A stretch of 64,000 bases of DNA from NCBI RefSeq assembly GCF_900090195.1, contig NZ_LT607803.1, positions 7,528,229-7,592,228 on the forward strand, in the 5' to 3' direction. Below, one piece after another: positions 43,749-51,178 of this stretch (the stretch's first letter is position 1; the number at the start of each line of letters is the position of its first letter). A model generated the notes under the pieces. It made no database searches, was not told the DNA's origin, and saw only the letters and a list, made by a program, of their open reading frames with translations. The translations under genes were made by a program, and so were the position numbers. The DNA comes from Variovorax sp. HW608. GTDB taxonomy: Bacteria; Pseudomonadota; Gammaproteobacteria; Burkholderiales; Burkholderiaceae_C.

Positions 43749-44960
43749 TCAGCCCAGGGGGAGCAGCAGCCGCAGCACCCCGCCGGCCGTGACGAGGCGG
43801 CCCGGGTCGTGGGTCTCCTCGAGCACGCCGCTCAAGCGCTTCACCAGGCTCGGGCTGCGCCGCGCGCGCCAGACGAGGAGATCGGCGAGCCACGGATGGT
43901 CGTTGATGCGATTGGCCAGATCGTAGGCCGCGAAGCGCGGCTTCAGGGCGTCGAGCGCGGCCTCGTAGCGGGCGCAGACCTCTGCGTCCGATCCGGCGTC
44001 GCGCGCCCCGGCGATCGCCTCTGCCGCCAGCATGCCGGTTTCCAGCGCCTTGCCGATGCCCTCCCCGGTGAACTGGTAGGTGCTGCCCGCGGCGTCGCCC
44101 GCCACCAGCATCCCCGGCCGTGACCAGCGCGCGCCTTCGAGCGAACAGCGCAGCGGGGCGCCCTTGAAGGGGCCGAGCGGCTCGCCGCCCTCCATCAGTT
44201 CGCGCGCCGGCGGGTGGATGCGCCTGAAGGCATCGAACAGGTCGCGCAGGTTCACGTCGCCGTCGTGCGTCACGCCGACGCCGATGTTGAACACGCCGGC
44301 GGCGCACGGGAAGATCCAGCCGTAGCCGCGCCGCAGCGCCCGGTGCCACACCACTTCGAGACCCGTGCAGCGCGCCGCCATCGCCTCGTGCCTCACGTAG
44401 CCGCGCAGCGCGATGCCGCTCGGCGCCTTGCGCGTGATGAGGCCCGCGGCCGCCAGCGGACCCGATGCCGCGCCGGTGGCGAGCACGGTCCATTTCGCCG
44501 TCACCGCCTGCGAGACGCCGCCCGGCAGCGCCAGCCGCGCGCCGGTCACGCGCTGCTTCGCGTCGACCAGCGGCGCCTCGAACTTCGCCGGCGCGAGCCA
44601 GCGCGCACCCGCCGCCAGCGCCGCCTGCCGGAGGATCTCGTCGAGCTCGCGCCGCGGCAGCACCGCCAGCCGCGCCGGCACCTCGACCCGTCCGCCGCTC
44701 GGGCCCACGCAGCCGACCTGCGCCGAGGCGCGGGCGCGTGCGAGCACCTCGTCCAGCACGCCGAGCCGCGCGAGCGCGCGATGCGCATCCGGGATCAGGC
44801 CGTCGCCGCAGACCTTGTCGCGTGGAAAGTCGTGCTGGTCCGCCAGCACGACATCGAGCCCGGCACGCGCCAGCATCTGCGCAGTGGCGCTGCCGGCCGG
44901 GCCGGCGCCGATCACGAGCACGTCGCACGCGGACAATGGAGACATCGACGGATTTGGCAT
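43749..44960 (-). CDS. geranylgeranyl-reductase-family FAD oxidoreductase
   Basis: 403 residues. N-terminal FAD loop DVLVIGAGPAGSATAQMLAR, then the PRDKVCGDGLIPDAHRALAR block (PxxxxCGDG) typical of geranylgeranyl reductase-like flavoproteins, YGWIFPCAAGVFNIGVGV, and the late GDAAGSTYQFTGEGIGKALE. These enzymes reduce isoprenoid or other double bonds or act as halogenase relatives; the substrate here is unknown. ATG 44960 has GGAA in range; ATG 44945 (MSPLSA) is the alternative. It is divergent from the SRPBCC gene at 45041. Confidence 0.86.
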   Translation of the reverse strand: MPNPSMSPLSACDVLVIGAGPAGSATAQMLARAGLDVVLADQHDFPRDKVCGDGLIPDAHRALARLGVLDEVLARARASAQVGCVGPSGGRVEVPARLAVLPRRELDEILRQAALAAGARWLAPAKFEAPLVDAKQRVTGARLALPGGVSQAVTAKWTVLATGAASGPLAAAGLITRKAPSGIALRGYVRHEAMAARCTGLEVVWHRALRRGYGWIFPCAAGVFNIGVGVTHDGDVNLRDLFDAFRRIHPPARELMEGGEPLGPFKGAPLRCSLEGARWSRPGMLVAGDAAGSTYQFTGEGIGKALETGMLAAEAIAGARDAGSDAEVCARYEAALDALKPRFAAYDLANRINDHPWLADLLVWRARRSPSLVKRLSGVLEETHDPGRLVTAGGVLRLLLPLG

Positions 44961-45040
44961 CGCAGGTTCCAGGGAGAGGCCGCAGATATTACGTCCGGCA
45001 TCCGGCGTGAGGCGGCACGCATCGCATGGAGGGCACCACC

Positions 45041-45577
45041 ATGAGCCGCGCATCGAAAAAATCGATCATCGGGATTGCACTGGCGCTGCTCGTCCTCGCC
45101 GCGGCGCTGTTCGCGCCGGTGGACTTCGGCGCCACGCGGATCGTCTCCGAGGCCGACATCGCGCGGCCGCCGGCCGAGGTCTTCGCCTATGTCACGACGC
45201 CGGGCCACTGGCCGGACTGGCATCCGTCCTCGCTCGCGGTGCGCGGCGCGGTGGACCACTCGCTGGCGGTCGGCGAAACGGTCGAGGAGGACTTCAACGT
45301 CGCCGGCCGCACCGGGCGCGTGACCTGGCGCGTCACGGCGCGCGAACCGGGCCGCTACTGGCGCATCGCCGGCAGCATCGGCGGCCGCGAGGCGGGCACC
45401 GTCAGCTACACGCTGACGCCGGCGGCCGGCGGAACGCATTTCGTGCGCGAATTCGAGTACGGCGCGCCCAACCTGCTGTTCGCGCTGCTCGACCGCTGGC
45501 GCATCCGCCGGCAGATCGAAGAGGAATCGCAGACCGCCGTGCACCGGCTCAAGCAGCGGCTCGAAGCGCCGGTCTGA
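45041..45577 (+). CDS. SRPBCC-fold protein with N-terminal membrane anchor
   Basis: 178 residues. A single N-terminal hydrophobic helix (IIGIALALLVLAAALFAPV) precedes a START-like/SRPBCC domain: ARPPAEVFAYVTTPGHWPDW HPSS, VEEDFNVAGRTGRVTWRVTA and YTLTPAAGGTHFVREFEY. Such proteins bind hydrophobic molecules or act as cyclases/dehydratases. ATG 45041 is chosen because GGAGG is eight bases before it; ATG 45026 is the start of that stretch. No evident link to the flavoprotein beyond proximity. Confidence 0.8.
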   Translation: MSRASKKSIIGIALALLVLAAALFAPVDFGATRIVSEADIARPPAEVFAYVTTPGHWPDWHPSSLAVRGAVDHSLAVGETVEEDFNVAGRTGRVTWRVTAREPGRYWRIAGSIGGREAGTVSYTLTPAAGGTHFVREFEYGAPNLLFALLDRWRIRRQIEEESQTAVHRLKQRLEAPV

Positions 45578-45605
45578 CCCATCGGTCGCGTGAAGGACGC
45601 GCCTC

Positions 45606-46064
45606 TCAGTGCTGCGGCAGGTACATGGTCGCTTCCACCTCGACGAGCACCTCGTCGCCCGGCAGGAAGCGCGACACCTCGACCACCGTGCTCACCGGCG
45701 GCTCGCCCGGATAGAACAGGCCGCGCACGCGGTTGTAAGGCGCGTAGTTCGGCAGGTGGCGGAAGTACTGCACCAGCTTCACCACGTCGTCCATCGTGCC
45801 GCCGTGCTCGGCGGCGATCTGGCGGATGCGCTCGAGCACGAACCAGCTCTGGGCGACGATCGGGGCCTCGAAGATGTCGACCGACATCTGCCCGGTGGCG
45901 TAGCCCAGCGTTCGCAGCGCTTCACGCGCCGCCTCGGGGATGTCGTCGTAGCCGGCGACCGCGCGGCGCGTGGCCGGATCGACCGCGACCACGCCGCTCA
46001 TGAAGACGAAATCCCCCACGCGCCTGGCGGCCGCGTAGTTGGCCATCGGTTTGCCCATGCTCAT
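45606..46064 (-). CDS. RidA-family protein with altered active site
   Basis: 152 residues with the RidA trimer fold: GDFVFMSGVVAVDPATR, then DDVVKLVQYFRHLPNYAPYN and the C-terminal PPVSTVVEVSRFLPGDEVLV. In active enamine/imine deaminases the PxRxxVEV segment carries an essential Arg (Arg105 in E. coli); here that position reads Ser (PVSTVVEV), so deaminase activity of the standard type is doubtful. The start overlaps the amidohydrolase stop (ATGA), so the two are co-translated and probably act on the same pathway. Confidence 0.86.
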   Translation of the reverse strand: MSMGKPMANYAAARRVGDFVFMSGVVAVDPATRRAVAGYDDIPEAAREALRTLGYATGQMSVDIFEAPIVAQSWFVLERIRQIAAEHGGTMDDVVKLVQYFRHLPNYAPYNRVRGLFYPGEPPVSTVVEVSRFLPGDEVLVEVEATMYLPQH

Positions 46065-47251
46065 TCGGTGTTCTCCACGATGCGGCCGGCGCGGATGACG
46101 GTGCGTCGCCGCCCGCGCGGGTCCAGAAGTTCGTATTCGTCGGCGGCAGCCAGCAGCAAGAGGTCCGCCGGACAGTCGGGCGCGATCCGGCCGTCCCAGG
46201 CGAGCCGCAGCGCCCTCGCCGGGCTGACGGTGATCGCATCGAGCCAGTCGGACGCGGGCGCGAGATGCGCCATCTGCACGCCGAGGCCGAAGGTCTCGAC
46301 CAGGTCGTAGCTGCCGTAGGGATAGAAGGCGTCCTGCACGTTGTCGGTCGCCAGGCTGGCGCGCACGCCGAGCGCCGCGGCTTCGCGGATGCGCGTGATG
46401 CCGCGCTGCAGCGGCGTACGGTCCCACGCGCCCTGGAGATAGAGGTTGGTGGTCGGCAGCGCGACCACATGAATGCCCGCCTGCGCGCACAGCGCGAGCG
46501 TGTCGTGCGCGGCCGCATCGTCCTGGACCGACAGCGAGCAGGCGTGCCCGCAGGTCACGCGGCCGGTCAGGCCGCGCGCAATGGCGAGCTGGGCGATGGT
46601 GCGCAGCCCGCTCGCCTGCCGGTCGAGCCCTTCGTCGACGTGGAAGTCGAGCCCGAGCCCATGTTCCTGCGCGAGGTCGAACACCCGCCCCAGCTTGTGG
46701 ACGATGCCTTCGTTGCGATAGACGAATGCGCCGAGCACACCGGCCGCGCGCTTGACGGTGCGCGCGACGCGCTCGCCGGCTGCGGCATCCGCGAAAAGAT
46801 CGAGCGGCGTAAGCGCCACGAACTGAAGCTCGATGCGGCCGCGCCATGTTTCGCGCAGTTCCTCGAACACCGCGAGCGATGCCGGCGCGCTCGCCTCGCT
46901 CCAGTCGAGATGCGTTCGCAGCGCACGCGTGCCGCAGCGCCACGCATCATCGAGCGCGCGCGTCATCCGCACGCGCAGCCCATCGACGGTCCAGCCCGTG
47001 CGATGCGCGGCCATGCGGGCGATGGCCTTGAAGAGATCGCCTTCCGCCGCGCCGACTTCACGCACGGTGTAGTTCTTGTCGATGTGCGCGTGCGCATCGA
47101 CCAGGCCGCTGAGCAGGGTTCCCCGCCCCGGCTGCGTCGAGGGCGTGATCGTCTTGACCACGCCACCGCCGATCGACACGTCGAACGCCTCCGCGCCCTG
47201 GGCCGCGAAGGCCCGCAACCGCGGCGGGATGCGGACCGCTTCGAGCTTCAT
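46061..47251 (-). CDS. cytosine-deaminase-like amidohydrolase
   Basis: 396 residues. The metal-binding set of the CodA/AtzC branch is visible: VDAHAHIDKNY (HxH), LDFHVDEGLD, CGHACSLS and ATDNVQDAFYPYGSYD (catalytic Asp). It should hydrolyse a C-N bond in a heterocycle or amide using one metal. ATG 47251 lies at the end of the second tandem repeat unit and uses the repeat's GGAGGTTGCCCA as its ribosome site. It follows otnI, so an aminated or amide substrate feeding the same operon is conceivable (inference). Confidence 0.86.
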   Translation of the reverse strand: MKLEAVRIPPRLRAFAAQGAEAFDVSIGGGVVKTITPSTQPGRGTLLSGLVDAHAHIDKNYTVREVGAAEGDLFKAIARMAAHRTGWTVDGLRVRMTRALDDAWRCGTRALRTHLDWSEASAPASLAVFEELRETWRGRIELQFVALTPLDLFADAAAGERVARTVKRAAGVLGAFVYRNEGIVHKLGRVFDLAQEHGLGLDFHVDEGLDRQASGLRTIAQLAIARGLTGRVTCGHACSLSVQDDAAAHDTLALCAQAGIHVVALPTTNLYLQGAWDRTPLQRGITRIREAAALGVRASLATDNVQDAFYPYGSYDLVETFGLGVQMAHLAPASDWLDAITVSPARALRLAWDGRIAPDCPADLLLLAAADEYELLDPRGRRRTVIRAGRIVENTE

Positions 47252-47369
47252 TGGGCAACCTCCGCGCAGCAGCGCTGCGGTATTCGCCTTGGGGCGGCCC
47301 GGCGGCTCATTGGGCAACCTCCGCGCAGCAGCGCTGCGGTATTCGCCTTGGGGCGGCCCGGCGGCTCAT
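47248..47369 (-). repeat. two exact tandem 59-bp units forming chained ATGA-overlapping leader frames
   Basis: Units 47307-47365 and 47248-47306 are identical 59-base repeats. On the minus strand each is a 20-codon frame ([20 protein letters not shown]) from an ATG to TGA. The otnI stop overlaps the first ATG (47366-47369), the first frame's stop overlaps the second ATG (47307-47310), and the second stop overlaps the amidohydrolase ATG (47248-47251). GCGGAGGTTGCCC is a strong ribosome site in each. The CCGGGCCGCCCCAAG core is shared with the repeat inside aceE. Confidence 0.85.
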
Positions 47370-48190
47370 GCACCCGCCGCGCGCGGCAGCGCACGCAGCC
47401 AGCCGAGCCCGTCGCTGGTGCCATTGGCCACCGCGCCGCGCCGGGGCCGGTACTCGCAGCCGACCCACCCCTGCCAGCCGCACTGCGCCGACACCTCGTC
47501 GATGACATCGAAGAGATAGGGGTAGTTCATCTCGCCGACATCGGGCTCGTGCCGCTCGGGCACGCCCGCGATCTGGAAGTGGCCGACGCGGCCGGTGGGC
47601 AGGTACTTGCGGATCTTCATCGCCACGTCGCCCTCGACGATCTGGCAGTGGTAGAGGTCCATCTGCACCTGCACGTTGAGCGCGCCGATGGCCAGGGCGA
47701 TCTCGTGCGCGTGGTCCTGCCGGTTGAGGAAGAAGCGCGGGATGTCGCGCGTGTTGATCGGCTCCAGCAGCAGGTCGCGCCCGGCCTTGGCGGCTTCGAC
47801 TGCGGCCCAGTGCAGGTTGTCGAGGTAGGTCGGCTGCACGGCTTCGCGCTCCAGGCCTTCGGGTACCAGACCGGCCATGACATGGATGCGGGGACACGAG
47901 AGAGCGACCGCGTAGTCGATGGCCTTCAGAACACCATCGCGGAACTCGGCTTCGCGCCCCGGGACACAGGCGATCCCGCGGTCGCCGCGATCCCAGTCGC
48001 CCGGCGGGCCGTTGAAGAGCACCTGCTGCAGCCCGTTCGCCGACAGCCGCGCGGCAAGTTCGCGCTGGTCGTAGGCGTAGGGGAAGAGATATTCGACCGC
48101 TTTGAAACCGTCCCTGGCGGCGGCTTCGAAACGGTCGAGAAAGTCGAGCTCCGGATAGAGCATCGAAAGATTGGCGGCGAAACGAGGCAT
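47366..48190 (-). CDS. otnI: 2-oxo-tetronate isomerase OtnI (hydroxypyruvate isomerase family)
   Basis: 274 residues with a TIM-barrel sugar-isomerase fold: [66 protein letters not shown] (catalytic Glu), [14 protein letters not shown] and [20 protein letters not shown] and WVGCEYRP at the end. It is in the same operon as otnK, otnC and ltnD, the D-threonate/D-erythronate or L-threonate pathway, where OtnI interconverts 2- and 3-oxotetronates. ATG 48190 follows GGAGCCATTG. Its stop starts the tandem leader repeat. Confidence 0.9.
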   Translation of the reverse strand: MPRFAANLSMLYPELDFLDRFEAAARDGFKAVEYLFPYAYDQRELAARLSANGLQQVLFNGPPGDWDRGDRGIACVPGREAEFRDGVLKAIDYAVALSCPRIHVMAGLVPEGLEREAVQPTYLDNLHWAAVEAAKAGRDLLLEPINTRDIPRFFLNRQDHAHEIALAIGALNVQVQMDLYHCQIVEGDVAMKIRKYLPTGRVGHFQIAGVPERHEPDVGEMNYPYLFDVIDEVSAQCGWQGWVGCEYRPRRGAVANGTSDGLGWLRALPRAAGA

Positions 48191-48224
48191 CAATGGCTCC
48201 ACACTGTCTGGTGGGTGAGCATAT

Positions 48225-48899
48225 CTACCAGCGGGCGCCGAAGTTGCGGCGCAGGTCGTTGATCTGGGTGGCGTCCAACGGCTCCGGTGCGCCTTCCGGC
48301 AGGAAACGGCTCATGAACCACAGTTTCGCGGTTTCCTCCAGTTCCTCCAGCACAGCCATGGCAGCCGCCGGCGTGTCGTGCCACACATTCGGGCCGAGCC
48401 GTTCGAGCACCACCGCGCGGATCGGCGTGCCCTCCGTGCCATAGCGCTCGATGATCTGCGCGACCAGCGCAGCGGCCTCCGGCGCACCGGGCCGGTGGTA
48501 GGGAACCACCGGCACATGGCCCACCTTCATCACGAAATACGGCGTGAGCGCGGGAAGAAGTTCCTCCTCGGGTGCATCGAGCGTGAGCGCCACGCAGTGC
48601 GTGCTGTGAGTGTGGATCACGCAGCGCGTGCCCGGCTCGAAGTTCCTCGCCGCGCCATAGATGCGCGCATGCAGCGCGATGGTCTTGCTGGCGAGGTCGC
48701 CGTGGATCTGCCGCAGGTTGGTGTCGAGCCGCGCGAGCCGCCCCGGATCGAGATGGCCGAGGCAGGCATCGGTGGGCGTGATCAGGAAGCCGTCGTCGAG
48801 CCGCACGCTGATGTTGCCAGCCGTCGCATGCACATAGCCGCGCTCGAACAGGCTGCGGCCGATGCGGCAGATTTCCTCGCGCAGATGGGCGTCACTCAT
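48225..48899 (-). CDS. otnC: 3-oxo-tetronate 4-phosphate decarboxylase OtnC (class II aldolase-like)
   Basis: 224 residues of the class II aldolase/adducin fold. Motifs: [37 protein letters not shown] (zinc His residues) and [20 protein letters not shown]. OtnC splits 3-oxotetronate 4-phosphate to DHAP + CO2 after OtnK action. Starts inside otnK's stop (48896-48899, ATGA) and is 34 bases from otnI. The four-gene neighbourhood makes this assignment stronger than the sequence alone. Confidence 0.9.
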   Translation of the reverse strand: MSDAHLREEICRIGRSLFERGYVHATAGNISVRLDDGFLITPTDACLGHLDPGRLARLDTNLRQIHGDLASKTIALHARIYGAARNFEPGTRCVIHTHSTHCVALTLDAPEEELLPALTPYFVMKVGHVPVVPYHRPGAPEAAALVAQIIERYGTEGTPIRAVVLERLGPNVWHDTPAAAMAVLEELEETAKLWFMSRFLPEGAPEPLDATQINDLRRNFGARW

Positions 48900-50164
48900 T
48901 CGAAGAACGTGAAAGCTTTGGAGAAGAAGTCGTCGGTGCCGAAGTTACCGGACTTCAACGCAATATGCAGGCCAGCGCCCCCCGCCACAACGCTACGCGC
49001 ATGGCACCAGGGCACGCCGGGGTCGATCTGTGCGCCGATCTGCAACTGCGCGATGCCGAGCGCCTGCACGCAGGCGCCCGAGGTTTCGCCGCCCGCGACC
49101 ACGAGCTGGCGCACCCCGCGTTCGACCAGCCCACGGGCGATCGCGGCGATGGTGCGTTCGACCATGGCACCGGCTTCCGGGGCGCCGAGGCGGCCCTGCA
49201 CGGACTTCACGGCAGATGCCTCGGCGGTCGAATAAACGAGCACCGGCCCGCGTCCGAGCAGCGGCGCGGCCCATTCGAGCGCCTGCGATGCCACGTCGAC
49301 GCCGGCGGCGATCCGTAGCGGATCGATCGCGAGCGCCGGCCCGCCCGAAGCGATGAAGTCCGCCACCTGCCGGTTGGTCGCGAGCGAGCAGCTTCCGGAC
49401 ACCACGGCGCGCCATCCGCCGGCCTTCGGCAGCGCGCTCGCGGCGGACGAAGGCGCGATGCCGAAGTTGGCCGGAAGGCCGATCGCCACACCCGATCCGG
49501 CGGTGACCAGCGGCATGTCCGCCAGCGCCGGACCGAGCCGCATCAGGTCGTCGTTGGAGACCGCATCGACGATCGCGACGCCCACGCCTTCGGCGCGCAG
49601 TTGCGCGATGCGCTCGCGGATCGCCGCCGCACCGCGCGCGACAGTCGCGTAGTCGATGAGCCCCACCTTGCGCCGCGTCTGCGCCTGCATCACGCGCACG
49701 AGGTTCGCATCGGTCATCGGGGTGAGCGGGTGGTTCTGCATGCCGCTCTCGCTCAGCAGCACCTCGCCCGCGAACAGATAGCCCTTGAACACGGTGCGCT
49801 TGTTGTCCGGAAAGGCCGGCGTCGCGATGGTGAAGTCGCAGCCCAGCGCATCCATCAGCGCCTCGGTGACCGGGCCGATGTTGCCCCGGGGCGTGCTGTC
49901 GAAGGTGGAGCAGTACTTGAAGTAGATCTGCCGCGCGCCCTGCGCCTGCAACCAGCGCAGCGCCTCCAGCGACTGCGCGATGGCCTCCTCCGGCGCGATG
50001 GTGCGCGACTTGAGCGCGACCACCACCGCATCCACATCGGCATCCAGCGGGGCAGCCGGCGCGCCGATGGTCTGCACCGCACGCATGCCCGCGCGCACGA
50101 GGTTGTTCGCGAGATCGGTCGCGCCGGTGAAGTCATCGGCGATGCAGCCGAGCAGGATGCTCAT
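48896..50164 (-). CDS. otnK: 3-oxo-tetronate kinase OtnK (DUF1537)
   Basis: 422 residues. DUF1537 features: ILLGCIADDFTGATDLANNL at the N-terminus, FKYCSTFDSTPRGNIGPVTE, FPDNKRTVFKGYLFAGEVLL and the C-terminal nucleotide-binding LVVAGGETSGACVQALG. It phosphorylates 3-oxotetronates at O-4 before decarboxylation by OtnC. The start overlaps the ltnD stop (50161-50164), and its stop overlaps the otnC ATG. All three genes therefore are translationally coupled. Confidence 0.94.
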   Translation of the reverse strand: MSILLGCIADDFTGATDLANNLVRAGMRAVQTIGAPAAPLDADVDAVVVALKSRTIAPEEAIAQSLEALRWLQAQGARQIYFKYCSTFDSTPRGNIGPVTEALMDALGCDFTIATPAFPDNKRTVFKGYLFAGEVLLSESGMQNHPLTPMTDANLVRVMQAQTRRKVGLIDYATVARGAAAIRERIAQLRAEGVGVAIVDAVSNDDLMRLGPALADMPLVTAGSGVAIGLPANFGIAPSSAASALPKAGGWRAVVSGSCSLATNRQVADFIASGGPALAIDPLRIAAGVDVASQALEWAAPLLGRGPVLVYSTAEASAVKSVQGRLGAPEAGAMVERTIAAIARGLVERGVRQLVVAGGETSGACVQALGIAQLQIGAQIDPGVPWCHARSVVAGGAGLHIALKSGNFGTDDFFSKAFTFFE

Positions 50165-51057
50165 TTCCTGCCCTTGGGTGGCGGCAGATCGATGCCGGGG
50201 AAGATCTTGATGACCGCGCTGTCGTCCTCCTTCGCGTGGCCGGCGGTCGATGCCTGCATGAACATCTGGTGCGCGGTCGATGCGAGCGGCAGCGGAAACT
50301 TGCTCGCGCGGGCGGTGTCGAGCACCAGGCCGAGGTCCTTCACGAAGATGTCGACCGCCGACAGCGGCGTGTAGTCGCCCGCGAGCACGTGCGCCATGCG
50401 GTTCTCGAACATCCAGCTGTTGCCCGCGCTGTGGGTGATGACCTCGTAGAGCGCCTCGGGCGACACCCCTTCGCGCAGCCCGAGCGCCATCGCCTCTGCC
50501 GCCGCGGCGATGTGCACGCCGGCAAGGAGCTGGTTGATGATCTTCACCTTGCTGCCCGCACCCGCGCGATCGCCGAGCCGGTAGACCTTGCCGGCCATGG
50601 CTTCGAGCACGTCGCCGGCCTTGTCGTAGGCCTCGGGCTTCGCGGCGCTCATGACCGTCATCTGTCCGGTCGCCGCCTTGGCCGCGCCGCCGGAGATCGG
50701 CGCATCGATGTAGTGGATGCCGAGTGCGCCGAGCCGCTCTTCGAGCAGGGCGGACCAGTTGGGGTCCACGGTCGAGCACATGATGAACACGCTGCCCGGC
50801 TTCATCGCCGCCGCCGCACCGTGTTCGCCGAACAGAACCGCCTCGGTCTGCTGCGCGTTGACCACGACCGAGACGACGACATCGCAGGCGCCCGCGACCT
50901 GCGCCGGCGTGCCCCAGGCGACGCCGCCATGCTCGGCGAACTCATGCGCCGCGCCGGGCCGCACATCGCACACATGCACTTCGAAGCCGCGGCTTCGCAG
51001 CGTGGCTGCGATGCCGGCGCCCATGGCGCCGAGGCCGATGAGTCCTGCCTTCTTCAT
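50161..51057 (-). CDS. ltnD: L-threonate dehydrogenase-like NAD-dependent oxidoreductase LtnD
   Basis: 298 residues of the 3-hydroxyisobutyrate dehydrogenase superfamily. [20 protein letters not shown] binds the nucleotide; [19 protein letters not shown] holds the substrate Ser-Gly-Gly; [18 protein letters not shown] carries the catalytic Lys; the C-terminal [17 protein letters not shown] segment matches LtnD. It oxidises L-threonate to 2-oxo-tetronate. First gene of the operon; its start is 121 bases from the aceE stop, so it probably has its own promoter, which I do not recognise. Confidence 0.92.
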   Translation of the reverse strand: MKKAGLIGLGAMGAGIAATLRSRGFEVHVCDVRPGAAHEFAEHGGVAWGTPAQVAGACDVVVSVVVNAQQTEAVLFGEHGAAAAMKPGSVFIMCSTVDPNWSALLEERLGALGIHYIDAPISGGAAKAATGQMTVMSAAKPEAYDKAGDVLEAMAGKVYRLGDRAGAGSKVKIINQLLAGVHIAAAAEAMALGLREGVSPEALYEVITHSAGNSWMFENRMAHVLAGDYTPLSAVDIFVKDLGLVLDTARASKFPLPLASTAHQMFMQASTAGHAKEDDSAVIKIFPGIDLPPPKGRK

Positions 51058-51178
51058 GGAGATTCCCGTGAAATCGAACGAAGGCCCGCGCGGCGCGAAA
51101 AGCACCGCCCGGCACGAGCCGACGATCTTAGGGAATCCGCCCTGGCGCCGTACAGCCGGGCTAACCCCGCTTGGCCGC

